Both the position numbers and the translations under genes were made by a program. Positions 35,547-44,870 of a stretch of DNA of 64,000 nt are shown in pieces; position 1 is the first letter of the stretch; every line of letters begins with the position of its first letter. Location: the NCBI RefSeq assembly GCF_000968015.1, contig NZ_LACH01000014.1, positions 109,582-173,581 of the forward strand, given 5' to 3'. Source of the DNA: Pseudomonas fluorescens (GTDB lineage: Bacteria; Pseudomonadota; Gammaproteobacteria; Pseudomonadales; Pseudomonadaceae). A model generated the notes under the pieces. It searched no databases. It worked only from the letters and a program-made list of their open reading frames with translations, and was not told where the DNA came from.

Positions 35547-36757
35547 CAGCCAGTCACCCTTTCCGGAACCGGTTTGGTCTTCTCGAGCCTGGTGTAGAAC
35601 GGCATCAGAATGAAGTAGGCGAAGTACAGGAAAGTACATACCTGCGACAGCAACGTCCGCTCAGGGGTTGGGGCCAGTACGCCCAGCACGCCCAGAATCA
35701 CGAACGAGATGCAGAACACCCAGAGCCAGATCTTGCTCAGCCAGCCTTTGTAGCGCATCGACTTGACCGGGCTACGATCGAGCCATGGCAGGACGAACAG
35801 CACAGCGATGGCCGCGCCCATGGCGATAACGCCCAGGAGCTTGTCCGGAATCGCCCGCAGAATCGCGTAGAACGGGGTGAAGTACCAAACCGGAGCGATG
35901 TGCTCTGGAGTCTTGAAGGCGTTCGCCACTTCAAAATTCGGCTTCTCGAGGAAATAACCACCCATTTCCGGGAAGAAGAACACGATCGAGCAGAAGATGA
36001 ACAGGAACACCACCACGCCGACGATATCTTTCACGGTGTAGTACGGGTGGAAGGCAATGCCGTCCAGCGGTACGCCGTTTTCGTCTTTGAATTTCTTGAT
36101 GTCCACGCCGTCCGGGTTGTTCGAACCGACTTCGTGCAGCGCCAGAACGTGCAGCACCACCAGACCGAGGATCACGATCGGCAAGGCAACAACGTGCAGG
36201 GCGAAGAAGCGGTTCAGGGTGATACCGGAAATCAGGTAGTCACCACGGATCCACTGAGTCAGGTCGTTGCCGATGACCGGGATCGCACCGAACAGCGAGA
36301 TGATCACCTGGGCACCCCAGTAGGACATCTGACCCCACGGCAGCAGGTAACCCATGAAGGCTTCAGCCATCAGCGCCAGATAGATCAGCATGCCGAAGAC
36401 CCACACCAGCTCACGCGGCTTCTGGTACGAACCGTAGAGCAAGCCACGGAACATGTGCAGATAGACCACGATGAAGAACGCCGAAGCGCCAGTGGAGTGC
36501 AGCAGACGCAGGATCGAGCCGTACTCGACGTCGCGCATGATGTATTCGACGGAAGCAAACGCTTCTTCCGCCGACGGGGTGTAGCTCATGGTCAGCCAGA
36601 CACCGGTAACGATCTGGTTGACCAGAACGAGCAGTGCCAGGGAGCCAAAGAAGTAGAAGAAGTTGAAGTTCTTCGGGGCGTAGTACTTGCTGAGATGGTC
36701 TTCCCACATTTTGGTCGCGGGAAAGCGCGCATCAACCCAATCCATGAACTTGCTCAT
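35546..36757 (-). CDS. petB: Cytochrome b subunit of the bc1 complex
   Basis: This is a 403-residue, eight-helix protein with bis-His haem ligation (LLHSTGASAFFIVVYLHMFR and FFALHVVALPIVILGLVVLH). The Qo-site PEWY-like position is seen as APVWYFTPFYA, an APVWYF variant seen in this group. ATG 36757 overlaps the petA stop by one base; a GTG three bases earlier is possible. It carries out the Q cycle. Confidence 0.97.
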   Translation of the reverse strand: MSKFMDWVDARFPATKMWEDHLSKYYAPKNFNFFYFFGSLALLVLVNQIVTGVWLTMSYTPSAEEAFASVEYIMRDVEYGSILRLLHSTGASAFFIVVYLHMFRGLLYGSYQKPRELVWVFGMLIYLALMAEAFMGYLLPWGQMSYWGAQVIISLFGAIPVIGNDLTQWIRGDYLISGITLNRFFALHVVALPIVILGLVVLHVLALHEVGSNNPDGVDIKKFKDENGVPLDGIAFHPYYTVKDIVGVVVFLFIFCSIVFFFPEMGGYFLEKPNFEVANAFKTPEHIAPVWYFTPFYAILRAIPDKLLGVIAMGAAIAVLFVLPWLDRSPVKSMRYKGWLSKIWLWVFCISFVILGVLGVLAPTPERTLLSQVCTFLYFAYFILMPFYTRLEKTKPVPERVTG

Positions 36758-37350
36758 CACGCTTTCTCCGTATCGACGCCAATGACAATGATGTCATCGG
36801 TCTCATAGGAATGCGGGGGAACTGGCAGGTTCAAAGGCGCAGGTTGCGACTTGTAGACGCGGCCAGCCAGATCGTAGTGGGAACCGTGGCAAGGGCAGAA
36901 ATAACCACCTACCCAGTCCTTGCCCAGATCCGCAGGTGCCACTTCTGGACGGAAGGTCGGCGAGCAACCCAGGTGCGTGCAGATACCGATCAGCAGCAGA
37001 ACCTCTGGCTTGATCGACCGCGTTTGCGGGTCGACATAGGTCGGTTGTGTCGAGTTCTTGGAGGTCGGGTCAGACAGCTGGCCCTCGATCTTTTTCAGAT
37101 TCCCCAGGATTTCCTCGGTACGGCGGACAATGAACACCGGCTGACCGCGCCACTCAGCAATCATCTGCTGGCCTGGTTCGATTTTGCTGACATTCACCTT
37201 CACCGGTGCACCTGCGGCTTTCGCCTTGGCACTGGGAAACCATGACCCCACGAACGGGACCGCAGCCCCCACCGCTCCTGCAGCACCCACCACGGATGTG
37301 GCTGCTACCAAGAAGCGACGCCGGCCTGCATTCACGCCGTCATTGCTCAT
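36757..37350 (-). CDS. petA: Rieske iron-sulfur subunit of the bc1 complex
   Basis: This 197-residue protein has a twin-arginine-like start (AGRRRFLVAATSVVG) serving as signal and anchor. The [2Fe-2S] ligand motifs are CTHLGC at 124-129 and CPCHGSH at 152-158, with the disulfide cysteines included. It is the first gene of petABC. Confidence 0.97.
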   Translation of the reverse strand: MSNDGVNAGRRRFLVAATSVVGAAGAVGAAVPFVGSWFPSAKAKAAGAPVKVNVSKIEPGQQMIAEWRGQPVFIVRRTEEILGNLKKIEGQLSDPTSKNSTQPTYVDPQTRSIKPEVLLLIGICTHLGCSPTFRPEVAPADLGKDWVGGYFCPCHGSHYDLAGRVYKSQPAPLNLPVPPHSYETDDIIVIGVDTEKA

Positions 37351-37565
37351 TCAGTCCTCTCCCATCAGCTTTGTGGCCTGTTAAATCAGGCGTCTACTAA
37401 GTAAAAATCTGAACTTATAAAAATTTTGCCGAATGGTAATGAAAAGCCCCAATTCTGACAAGGTAATTACCGAGGGGCTCCACTGCCAAGCCTTGCAGTA
37501 TAGGGCTTCTACGGCTGTGGCAAGTTGTCACAGAGCAATTCTTTGATAAATCGCACCCATAAAAA

Positions 37566-37601
37566 AACGCCCAGCTTCGCGAGGAAACTGGGCGTTCTTT
37601 T
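37566..37601 (-). terminator. Terminator after rpsI
   Basis: On the minus strand AACGCCCAG (37596-37588) pairs with CTGGGCGTT (37574-37566) followed by seven Ts. It separates the ribosomal-protein pair from petABC. The rest of the 37351-37617 spacer holds no gene. Confidence 0.88.
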
Positions 37602-37617
37602 TGAACGTAAAAGCGAA

Positions 37618-38010
37618 TTAACGCTTCGAGTACTGCGGACGCTTACGCGCTTTACGCAGACCAACTTTCTTACGTTCAACTTCACGTGCATCGCGGGTAA
37701 CGAAGCCAGCTTTGCGCAGAGCGCCACGCAGGGTTTCGTCGTACTGCATCAGTGCGCGAGTGATACCGTGGCGGATTGCGCCAGCTTGACCACTTACACC
37801 ACCACCGATCACGGTGACGTAGATGTCGAATTTCTCGACAGTCTCAGTCAGTTCCAGCGGCTGACGAACTACCATGCGGGCAGTTTCGCGGCCGAAGAAA
37901 TTTTCCAGGGTGCGGTTGTTGATGGAGATGTTACCAGTACCCGGACGCAGGAAAACGCGTGCGGTTGCGGTCTTGCGACGGCCAGTGCCGTAATTTTGAG
38001 TCGCCGACAT
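37618..38010 (-). CDS. rpsI: 30S ribosomal protein uS9
   Basis: This is a 130-residue protein of normal length, with [16 protein letters not shown] at the start and the conserved basic tail [16 protein letters not shown], which reaches into the ribosomal P site. It lies 14 bp after rplM. Confidence 0.99.
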   Translation of the reverse strand: MSATQNYGTGRRKTATARVFLRPGTGNISINNRTLENFFGRETARMVVRQPLELTETVEKFDIYVTVIGGGVSGQAGAIRHGITRALMQYDETLRGALRKAGFVTRDAREVERKKVGLRKARKRPQYSKR

Positions 38011-38024
38011 AATGAACTATTCCG

Positions 38025-38453
38025 TTAAAACTTCAGTTCTTGGGGCTGCTGAGCAGTATGAGGGTGTACAGCGCCCGCATAGACTTTCAGCTTACGATAC
38101 ATGTCGCGACCCAGCGGGTTCTTAGGCAGCATGCCTTTGACCGCGGTCTCGATCACGCGCTCAGGGGCTTTAGCGATCAGCTTTTCGAAGTTGATCGACT
38201 TGATGCCGCCCGGGAAACCGGAGTGGGAGTAGTAGATTTTGTCGGTGGTTTTAGCACCGGTTACACGAATCTGCTCGGCATTGATAACGACGATGTAATC
38301 GCCGGTGTCAACGTGAGGAGTGTACTCAGCTTTATGCTTGCCACGCAGACGGCTCGCGATTTCGGTGGCCAGACGACCCAGGGTCTGACCTGCAGCGTCG
38401 ACGACAAACCAGTCGCGCTGTACTGTTTCCGGTTTAGCAGTAAAAGTTTTCAT
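38025..38453 (-). CDS. rplM: 50S ribosomal protein uL13
   Basis: This is a 142-residue protein of normal length, with [36 protein letters not shown] and [19 protein letters not shown]. It is first in the rplM-rpsI operon. Confidence 0.99.
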   Translation of the reverse strand: MKTFTAKPETVQRDWFVVDAAGQTLGRLATEIASRLRGKHKAEYTPHVDTGDYIVVINAEQIRVTGAKTTDKIYYSHSGFPGGIKSINFEKLIAKAPERVIETAVKGMLPKNPLGRDMYRKLKVYAGAVHPHTAQQPQELKF

Positions 38454-38494
38454 TCTTTATAGCCTCAGGGGCCGCCCTGTAAATTAGACGGCGG

Positions 38495-38523
38495 ATCTTA
38501 CTGAATAGTGCGTACTTTGACAA
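38495..38523 (-). promoter_or_regulatory. Candidate rplM-rpsI promoter
   Basis: On the minus strand TTGTCA (38523-38518), a 17-nt spacer and TAAGAT (38500-38495) lie about 45 bp before rplM. A leader of roughly 35 nt would follow. Confidence 0.65.
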
Positions 38524-38698
38524 GTCAAAGGCAGCCGGATACAGACGCTTTCGGGGGCTCGGGTCGGCGCGTCCGTTCAACGGCAAGATTCTTCGGCGGC
38601 GGCGCATCACTTCCACTGCAGAAAGAGGTGCGCAATTATGCAGATTGCGAAAAATAATTCAACCTGCTTTTATGATTGTTTTGCCCAAGGAGCATCCG

Positions 38699-39739
38699 AT
38701 GGACTATCGACAGCTAGGCCGAACCAATCTGAACGTGAGCGCCATCTGCCTCGGAACCATGACCTGGGGCGAGCAAAACAGCGAGGCTGAAGCCTTCGCC
38801 CAGATTGAACGGGCCAAGAGTGCCGGGATCAATTTCATCGATACCGCCGAGATGTACCCGGTGCCGCCCAAGGCCGAAACCTACGCCACCACCGAGCGCT
38901 ACATCGGCAATTACTTCAAAAGCCGTGGTGATCGCGCCGATTGGATCCTGGCCAGCAAGATCGCCGGCCCCGGCAACACCATCGACTACATCCGCGACAA
39001 AAACCTGCGACACAACCGCCAGCACATCACCGAAGCCGTGGACGCCAGCCTCAAGCGCTTGCAGACCGACTACATCGACCTCTACCAGTTGCATTGGCCG
39101 GAGCGCAGCACCAATTTCTTCGGTCAGCTCGGTTACAAACACCAGACCGAAGCCAACCTCACGCCACTGGAGGACACCCTCGAAGCGCTGGACGAACAGG
39201 TCAAGGCCGGCAAGATCCGCCACATCGGCCTGTCCAATGAAACGCCATGGGGAACCATGCGCTTCCTCGCCATTGCGGAAGCCCGTGGCTGGCCGCGCGC
39301 GGTGTCGATCCAGAACCCGTACAACCTGCTCAATCGCAGCTTCGAAGTCGGCCTGGCGGAAATCGCCATCCGCGAACAGTGCGGTCTGCTCGCCTATTCG
39401 CCGCTGGCGTTCGGTTTCCTGTCGGGCAAGTACGAAGGTGGCGCGCGTCCGCCTAAAGGCCGCCTGAGCCTCTACAGCCGCTTCAGCCGCTATTTCAACC
39501 CGCAGTCGGAAGCAGCGTGCAGCCGTTATGTGGCACTGGCGCGTGAACACGGCCTGGACCCGGCACAAATGGCGCTGGCGTTTGTCACTCAGCAGCCATT
39601 TGTGACCAGCAACATCATTGGCGCGACAACCATGGAACAATTGGAGAGCAACATCGCCAGCTTCGAGCTGAAGCTGTCGGATGAAGTACTGGAGGGCATC
39701 GAGGCGATTCACAAGGATCACCCGAACCCGGCACCTTGA
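38699..39739 (+). CDS. Aldo/keto reductase (Tas-like)
   Basis: This 346-residue TIM-barrel NADP(H)-dependent oxidoreductase has MDYRQLGRTNLNVS preceded by AAGGAG at a six-base distance. The catalytic Asp and Tyr are in FIDTAEMYPV, Lys in LASKIAGPG and His in LYQLHWPER, where the Tas-like subfamily has its extended active-site loop. It is most like E. coli Tas; the physiological substrate is unknown. Confidence 0.92.
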   Translation: MDYRQLGRTNLNVSAICLGTMTWGEQNSEAEAFAQIERAKSAGINFIDTAEMYPVPPKAETYATTERYIGNYFKSRGDRADWILASKIAGPGNTIDYIRDKNLRHNRQHITEAVDASLKRLQTDYIDLYQLHWPERSTNFFGQLGYKHQTEANLTPLEDTLEALDEQVKAGKIRHIGLSNETPWGTMRFLAIAEARGWPRAVSIQNPYNLLNRSFEVGLAEIAIREQCGLLAYSPLAFGFLSGKYEGGARPPKGRLSLYSRFSRYFNPQSEAACSRYVALAREHGLDPAQMALAFVTQQPFVTSNIIGATTMEQLESNIASFELKLSDEVLEGIEAIHKDHPNPAP

Positions 39740-39753
39740 TTGATTCATAGACC

Positions 39754-39821
39754 CCATCGCGAGCAAGCTCGCTCCCACAGGTTTTGCGCAATCCCTGTGG
39801 GAGCGAGCTTGCTCGCGATGG
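39754..39821. repeat. Inverted REP pair (REPIN-like)
   Basis: CCATCGCGAGCAAGCTCGCTCCCACAGG and its near-perfect reverse complement (from 39793) are separated by about 11 bases. They lie between the convergent reductase and acyl-CoA dehydrogenase genes and would form a very stable cruciform or RNA hairpin. Confidence 0.92.
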
Positions 39822-39843
39822 CGGCCTAACAGTCACCGCAAGG

Positions 39844-40980
39844 TCAAAGCGACCGCGCAATAATCTCCTTCATGATTTCATTGGTCCCCGCATAAATCCG
39901 CTGCACCCGCGCATCCGCCCACGCCCGGGCGATCGGGTATTCCCACATGAAACCGTAACCGCCATGCAACTGCACGCACTCATCGAGCACCTTGCATTGC
40001 AGGTCAGTGCCCCAGTACTTGGCCATCGCCGCCGTCGGCACATCCAGCTTGCCTTGCAGGTGCAGTTCCAGACAGCGATCGACGAAGACCCGACCGATCT
40101 GAATCTCGGTCGCCATCTCCGCCAGTTTGAAGCGGGTGTTCTGGAAGTCGGCGATCGCCTTGCCGAAAGCCTTGCGCTCGCGGGTGTACTCCAGCGTCCA
40201 TTGCAACGCAGCTTCAGCCGAAGCCAGCCCGCCGATGGCAACGGTAAGACGCTCTTGAGGCAATTCCTGCATCAGGTACGCAAAGCCCATCCCGGCCTGC
40301 CCCAACAGGTTTTCCTTGGGCACCCGCACGTCCTGGAAGAACAGTTCCGAGGTGTCCTGAGCCTTCATGCCGACTTTTTCCAGACGCTTGCCCTTGGCGA
40401 AGCCTGGGGTGTTGGCCTCCACCAGAAACAGGCTGGTGCCTTTCGCGCCGGCCTTCGGATCGGTCTTGGCCACAACAATCACCAGGTCCGCCAGATAGCC
40501 GTTGGTGATGAACGTCTTCGAACCGTTGATCACATACTCGTCGCCATCGAGCACCGCGGTGGTTTTTACCCCTTGCAGGTCGGAACCGGCACCCGGCTCG
40601 GTCATGGCAATCGCCGTGACCATCTCGCCAGACACCAGTTTCGGCAGGTATTTGTGTTTCAGCGCTTCACTGCCGTAATGCAGGATGTAAGGTGCGACGA
40701 TGTCCGAATGCAGGGAAAAACCGATACCGGTCAGGCCGAGACGACCGACCTCTTCGATCACCACCGCGCTGTAGAGAAAGTCCGCCCCCAGACCGCCGTA
40801 CTCTTCTGGCAGATGCGAACAGAGCATGCCCGCCTCCCCTGCCTTGTTCCAGAGTTTGCGGTCGATATAGCCTTGTTTTTCCCACTGACCATGGAACGGT
40901 ACGGCCTCTTTTTCGAGGAACGTTCGTACGCTGTCGCGAAAAAGTTCGTGCTCTGAACTGAACAAGGTTCTGGGGATCAT
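39844..40980 (-). CDS. Acyl-CoA dehydrogenase
   Basis: This is a 378-residue flavoprotein. The start PRTLFSSEHELFRDSVRTFLEK, the FAD/substrate segment IAMTEPGAGSDLQGVKTTA, ITNGYLADLVIVVAKT and the C-terminal QLHGGYGFMWEYPIARAWAD follow the long-chain/short-branched family. It passes electrons to ETF. The chain-length preference is not readable. It is divergent from a GlxA-type regulator. Confidence 0.95.
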   Translation of the reverse strand: MIPRTLFSSEHELFRDSVRTFLEKEAVPFHGQWEKQGYIDRKLWNKAGEAGMLCSHLPEEYGGLGADFLYSAVVIEEVGRLGLTGIGFSLHSDIVAPYILHYGSEALKHKYLPKLVSGEMVTAIAMTEPGAGSDLQGVKTTAVLDGDEYVINGSKTFITNGYLADLVIVVAKTDPKAGAKGTSLFLVEANTPGFAKGKRLEKVGMKAQDTSELFFQDVRVPKENLLGQAGMGFAYLMQELPQERLTVAIGGLASAEAALQWTLEYTRERKAFGKAIADFQNTRFKLAEMATEIQIGRVFVDRCLELHLQGKLDVPTAAMAKYWGTDLQCKVLDECVQLHGGYGFMWEYPIARAWADARVQRIYAGTNEIMKEIIARSL

Positions 40981-41125
40981 GCGGCACCTGTCGTTATTGT
41001 TAGCCGGAATTGACCTTCAGAGACTATGCCCTGCATCTGATACAGGACACTGGACACATCCGACAAAAAATAAGACGATCCAGCCGTCTGGTGACCACTT
41101 TCCCCTATAAGAATAAAGTTGAATT

Positions 41126-42121
41126 ATGTCTAACCAAGTCTCCACGCCCTTGCGGCGCGTCAGCATCCTGGCTATCGACCGGGTTTTCGCTTCCACCCTC
41201 ATGCAAGCCAAGGATTTCTTTCACCTGGCCAGCCTGCGTTACGGTAAACAACTGGGCCAAGGCCTGACTCCGGCGTTCGAAACCCGTCTGGTCAGCCCCG
41301 ACGGCAAACCGGTGAACAGCTTCAGTGACGTGATCATGCCGGTGGACGGCGGCCTGGAAAACGCCGACATCATTGTCCTTCCAGCCTTCTGGGACGATTT
41401 CGACACCCTTTGCCAACGTTATCCACAGGTCCTGCCCTGGCTGCGTCAGCAACATGCTCGCGGCGCGGTACTGTGCGGCGAGGCCACCGGGGTGTTCTGG
41501 CTGGCCGAGGCAGGGTTGCTCGACGGCAAGGAAGCGACCACTTACTGGCGCTTCTTCAATGCGTTTGCCGAACGCTTCCCACGGGTTCAGCTCAATCAGG
41601 ACAAACACCTGACCGACGCCGACAACCTGTATTGCGCGGGCGGCACCACGTCGGCCTGCGACCTTTACATTTACCTGATCGAACGCTTCTGCGGCGCCAA
41701 CGTGTCCCAGGCCGTGGCGCGAGACATTCTTTATGAAGTGCAGCGCAGCTACTCGCCGGGACGGATCGGTTTCGGCGGTCAGAAGCTGCACCAGGATGTG
41801 ATCATCCTGCAGATCCAGCACTGGCTCGAAGAACACTTCGCCGACAAATTCCGCTTCGAAGACGTGGCTCGCGAACACGGCATGAGCATTCGTAATTTCA
41901 TGCGGCGCTTCCAGACCGCCACCGGCGACAAGCCGCTGCATTACCTGCAACGCCTGCGCATCGAGACGGCCAAGGGCTTGCTGTCCGGCAGCCGCAAGAG
42001 CATCAAGACCATCAGTTATGAAGTCGGTTACGACGATGCGAGTTTCTTCGCTCGGCTGTTCCGCCAGCACACTGAACTGTCGCCGAACCAGTATCGACAG
42101 CAATTCCAACAAGCTGCGTAG
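41126..42121 (+). CDS. GlxA-family transcriptional regulator
   Basis: This 331-residue protein has an N-terminal DJ-1/PfpI-like domain (about residues 8-185, with nucleophile-elbow-like LCGEATGVFWLAEAG). A C-terminal AraC-type double helix-turn-helix follows (about 230-328: FEDVAREHGMSIRNFMRRF and SYEVGYDDASFFARLFRQH). It is probably a ligand-sensing activator, and the divergent acyl-CoA dehydrogenase gene is a possible target. Confidence 0.93.
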   Translation: MSNQVSTPLRRVSILAIDRVFASTLMQAKDFFHLASLRYGKQLGQGLTPAFETRLVSPDGKPVNSFSDVIMPVDGGLENADIIVLPAFWDDFDTLCQRYPQVLPWLRQQHARGAVLCGEATGVFWLAEAGLLDGKEATTYWRFFNAFAERFPRVQLNQDKHLTDADNLYCAGGTTSACDLYIYLIERFCGANVSQAVARDILYEVQRSYSPGRIGFGGQKLHQDVIILQIQHWLEEHFADKFRFEDVAREHGMSIRNFMRRFQTATGDKPLHYLQRLRIETAKGLLSGSRKSIKTISYEVGYDDASFFARLFRQHTELSPNQYRQQFQQAA

Positions 42122-42142
42122 TTCTCTATCCACACACAAAAC

Positions 42143-42237
42143 CCATGTAGGAGTGAGCCTGCTCGCGATAGCGGTGTGTCAGCCACATCAATGCTGTATG
42201 GACGGACGCTATCGCGAGCAGGCTCACTCCTACAGGG
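42143..42237. repeat. Inverted REP pair, GTAGGAGTGAGC family
   Basis: TGTAGGAGTGAGCCTGCTCGCGATAGCG and its reverse complement, ending CTCACTCCTACAG, are about 40 bases apart. The sequence variant (AGGAGTGAGC) differs from the GGGAGCGAGC variant at 39754 and 46181. Confidence 0.9.
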
Positions 42238-42258
42238 TTTGCGGTGAATTCTGGATGT

Positions 42259-42290
42259 AAAAAAGGGCCTGCATTTGCAGGCCCTTTTTC
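42259..42290. terminator. Bidirectional terminator, glxA-type gene / zapE
   Basis: AAAAAGGGCCTGCA-TT-TGCAGGCCCTTTTT forms a strong stem with A and T tracts on both sides, between two convergent genes. Confidence 0.93.
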
Positions 42291-42304
42291 ATTTCCGGAA
42301 CGTC

Positions 42305-43399
42305 CTACGGCTTATGCGCCCGGGACAGGAATTCGTGGGACTGCATTTCCAGCAGACGGCTGAGCGTGCGCTGGAACTCGAAGTTCAGGCGACCGCCGGT
42401 GTAGAGGTCTTTGAGCTCGACCTCGGCGGAAATGATCAGCTTCACGTTGCGGTCGTAGAACTCGTCGACCATGTTGATAAAGCGTCGGGCGATGTCGTCG
42501 GTGGTGACGCTCATCTGCTCGACACCGCTGAGCAACACGGCGTGGAAGATCTTGCCCAGTTCGATGTAATCGTTCTGGCTGCGCGGGCCGTCGCAGAGTT
42601 CGCGGAAGTCGAACCAGGCCACGTCATCGCACGTACGCAAGGCACGGATTTCGCGGTTCTCGATCATCAGCACGTCGTTTTCGATGGCTGCCGTGCATTC
42701 CGGCGTCAGGGCGCGGAAGCTCTTGCGCAGGCTTTCGTGGGACGCTTCATCCAGCGGAAAGTGGAACAGCTCAGCTTGCTCAAGGTGACGCAGACGGTAA
42801 TCGACACCGCTGTCGACGTTGACGATCTCGGTGTTCTGCTTGATCAACGCAATGGCCGGCAGGAAGCGCGCACGTTGCAGGCCGTCCTTGTACAAACCGT
42901 CCGGCACGATGTTCGAGGTCGCAACCAGGGTCACGCCGTTCTTGAACAGCTCTTCCATCAGCGTGCCGAGGATCATCGCGTCAGTGATGTCGGACACGAA
43001 GAATTCATCGAAACAAATCACCCGGGCTTCGTCAGAGAAGCGCTTGGCGATGATGGTCAGCGGGTTTTTCTCACCGCCAAGGGTCTTCATCTCTTCGTGC
43101 ACGCGCTTCATGAAGCGGTGGAAGTGAGTGCGGACCTTTTCCTTGAACGGCAGTGCTTCGAAGAAGGTGTCGACCAGATAGGTCTTGCCACGGCCAACGC
43201 CGCCCCAGAAGTACAGACCCTTGACCGGTGCCGCGTCTTTCTTGCCAAACAGTTTGCCGAACAGACCCGGTTTGCTGTGCGAGGCCGCGACCAGATCGTC
43301 GTACAGGCGCTGCAAGTGGCGCACCGCAGTTTCCTGCGCGGCGTCATGGAAGAATTCCGGGCGTTTCAGATCAGCTTGATATCGTTCTAGGGGCGTCAT
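42305..43399 (-). CDS. zapE: Cell division ATPase ZapE
   Basis: This 364-residue AFG1-like ATPase has Walker A in FWGGVGRGKTYLVD (about 65-78) and Walker B in VICFDEFFVSD. A sensor-1-like LVATSNIVPDGLY stretch and VSVTTDDIARRFINMVDEFYDRN are present. E. coli ZapE binds FtsZ and affects constriction under stress. It is about 90 bp after trpS. Confidence 0.94.
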   Translation of the reverse strand: MTPLERYQADLKRPEFFHDAAQETAVRHLQRLYDDLVAASHSKPGLFGKLFGKKDAAPVKGLYFWGGVGRGKTYLVDTFFEALPFKEKVRTHFHRFMKRVHEEMKTLGGEKNPLTIIAKRFSDEARVICFDEFFVSDITDAMILGTLMEELFKNGVTLVATSNIVPDGLYKDGLQRARFLPAIALIKQNTEIVNVDSGVDYRLRHLEQAELFHFPLDEASHESLRKSFRALTPECTAAIENDVLMIENREIRALRTCDDVAWFDFRELCDGPRSQNDYIELGKIFHAVLLSGVEQMSVTTDDIARRFINMVDEFYDRNVKLIISAEVELKDLYTGGRLNFEFQRTLSRLLEMQSHEFLSRAHKP

Positions 43400-43417
43400 A
43401 ATTCGTTAGCAAGGCAA

Positions 43418-43450
43418 CAAAAACGGGCCGACACTGTAGCGACGGCCCGT
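43418..43450 (-). terminator. Terminator after trpS
   Basis: On the minus strand ACGGGCCG (43450-43443), a 12-base loop and CGGCCCGT (43430-43423) are followed by TTTTTG. Confidence 0.82.
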
Positions 43451-43490
43451 GGGAATGGCAATCGGCCCTTGGTCGGGCCGAGCCGCTGAT

Positions 43491-44846
43491 TTATTCCTGA
43501 ACCGGCGTCAGAGCAACTCGCAAGGTGTCGATGGCGACGTCGCGAGCGGCGCTGTCAGCAAAGGCCGGGCTGTCGGCAACGCACTCGCCTTCCAGCCAGA
43601 CGCTGAAGCTCAAGTCTTCACTGCGCACATCCAGAGGCTGGCCGGATTGCAGCTGCTTGGTCACCTGACCTGCGGTTTTGCCGTCGGCGAAGTTGCGCGA
43701 CAACAGCAGTTGCTCGCCGTCGGCCGCCAGCAGACGGAAGCGGAAACTGCCGTCGTCTTCGCGGAAACTGACAAAACGCGCGGCTTTCGCGGCTTTCTTC
43801 TTGGTGGTGGTCGCGACCTGGGTCTGAGCGACGAAAGAGCGCAGGCCAACCGCTTCACGCAGTTCGTGAAGGAACGGTGTCGCCACAGAACGGGCCTTTT
43901 TGGCGCCGATCTGCAGGATGTCTTCCAGGTCTGCCGGGCGTTCGATCAGCTGGTGATAACGCTCGCGGGACTCGCCCAACTCATTGTCCAGCAGCTGGAA
44001 CAGACGATTCTTCGCCTCGCCCCAACCCAGGCCTTGCAGCAGTTCGCTGCGGAACTCGTCGGACTGCGCCGGGGTGGCGAACGCCTGGAACAAGGTGAAC
44101 AGGTGCGAGTTGTCTGGATCTTTCGCTTCGCCCGGTGCGCGGGAGTCAGTGACGATCCGCGAAATCGCGTCTTTCATTTCCTTGGCGCTGCTGAACAACG
44201 GAATGGTGTTGTCGTAGCTCTTCGACATCTTGCGGCCGTCGAGGCCTGGCAGCGTGGCGACGCTTTCTTCGATCAGCGCCTCGGGCATGGTGAAGAATTC
44301 TTTGCCCTGACCGAACAGATGGTTGAAGCGCTGGCCGATGTCACGGGCCATTTCCACGTGCTGGATCTGGTCACGACCGACCGGCACCTTGTGGGCATTG
44401 AACATCAGAATGTCCGCGGCCATCAGCACCGGGTAGCTGTACAAGCCCATGGTGATGCCGGCGTCCGGGTCTTCGCCGGTTTCGACGTTCTTGTCCACCG
44501 AGGCCTTGTAGGCATGGGCACGGTTGAGCAGGCCCTTGGCGGCAACGCAGGTCAGCAGCCAGGTCAGCTCTGGGATTTCCGGGATGTCGGACTGACGGTA
44601 GAAGGTCACGCGGTCCACATCCAGGCCACCGGCCAGCCAGGTCGCGGCGATTTCCAGACGCGAGCGCTGGATGCGCAGCGGGTCATCGCACTTGATCAGG
44701 GCGTGGTAGTCGGCCAGGAAGTAGAACGAATCGGCATTGCTGTCGCGACTGGCGACGATCGCCGGGCGGATGGCACCGGCGTAGTTGCCCAGGTGCGGCG
44801 TGCCGGTGGTGGTGATGCCGGTGAGGATACGGGTACGAGTCGTCAT
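43491..44846 (-). CDS. trpS: Tryptophanyl-tRNA synthetase with C-terminal extension
   Basis: This is a class I synthetase of 451 residues, whereas E. coli TrpS has 334. Catalytic signatures are TGTPHLGNY at 15-23 (the HIGH equivalent) and GRKMSKSYDN near 203-212. After about residue 330 a Lys-rich linker (TTTKKKAAKAA) leads to a domain with FREDDGSFRFRLLAADGEQ, which looks like DUF1508 (YegP-type), and an acidic tail. The start MTTRTRILTG is preferred to one eight codons upstream. Loss of the gene should be lethal unless a second trpS exists. Confidence 0.95.
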   Translation of the reverse strand: MTTRTRILTGITTTGTPHLGNYAGAIRPAIVASRDSNADSFYFLADYHALIKCDDPLRIQRSRLEIAATWLAGGLDVDRVTFYRQSDIPEIPELTWLLTCVAAKGLLNRAHAYKASVDKNVETGEDPDAGITMGLYSYPVLMAADILMFNAHKVPVGRDQIQHVEMARDIGQRFNHLFGQGKEFFTMPEALIEESVATLPGLDGRKMSKSYDNTIPLFSSAKEMKDAISRIVTDSRAPGEAKDPDNSHLFTLFQAFATPAQSDEFRSELLQGLGWGEAKNRLFQLLDNELGESRERYHQLIERPADLEDILQIGAKKARSVATPFLHELREAVGLRSFVAQTQVATTTKKKAAKAARFVSFREDDGSFRFRLLAADGEQLLLSRNFADGKTAGQVTKQLQSGQPLDVRSEDLSFSVWLEGECVADSPAFADSAARDVAIDTLRVALTPVQE

Positions 44847-44870
44847 GGGTAATCGCTTGTCAGACTGCAA

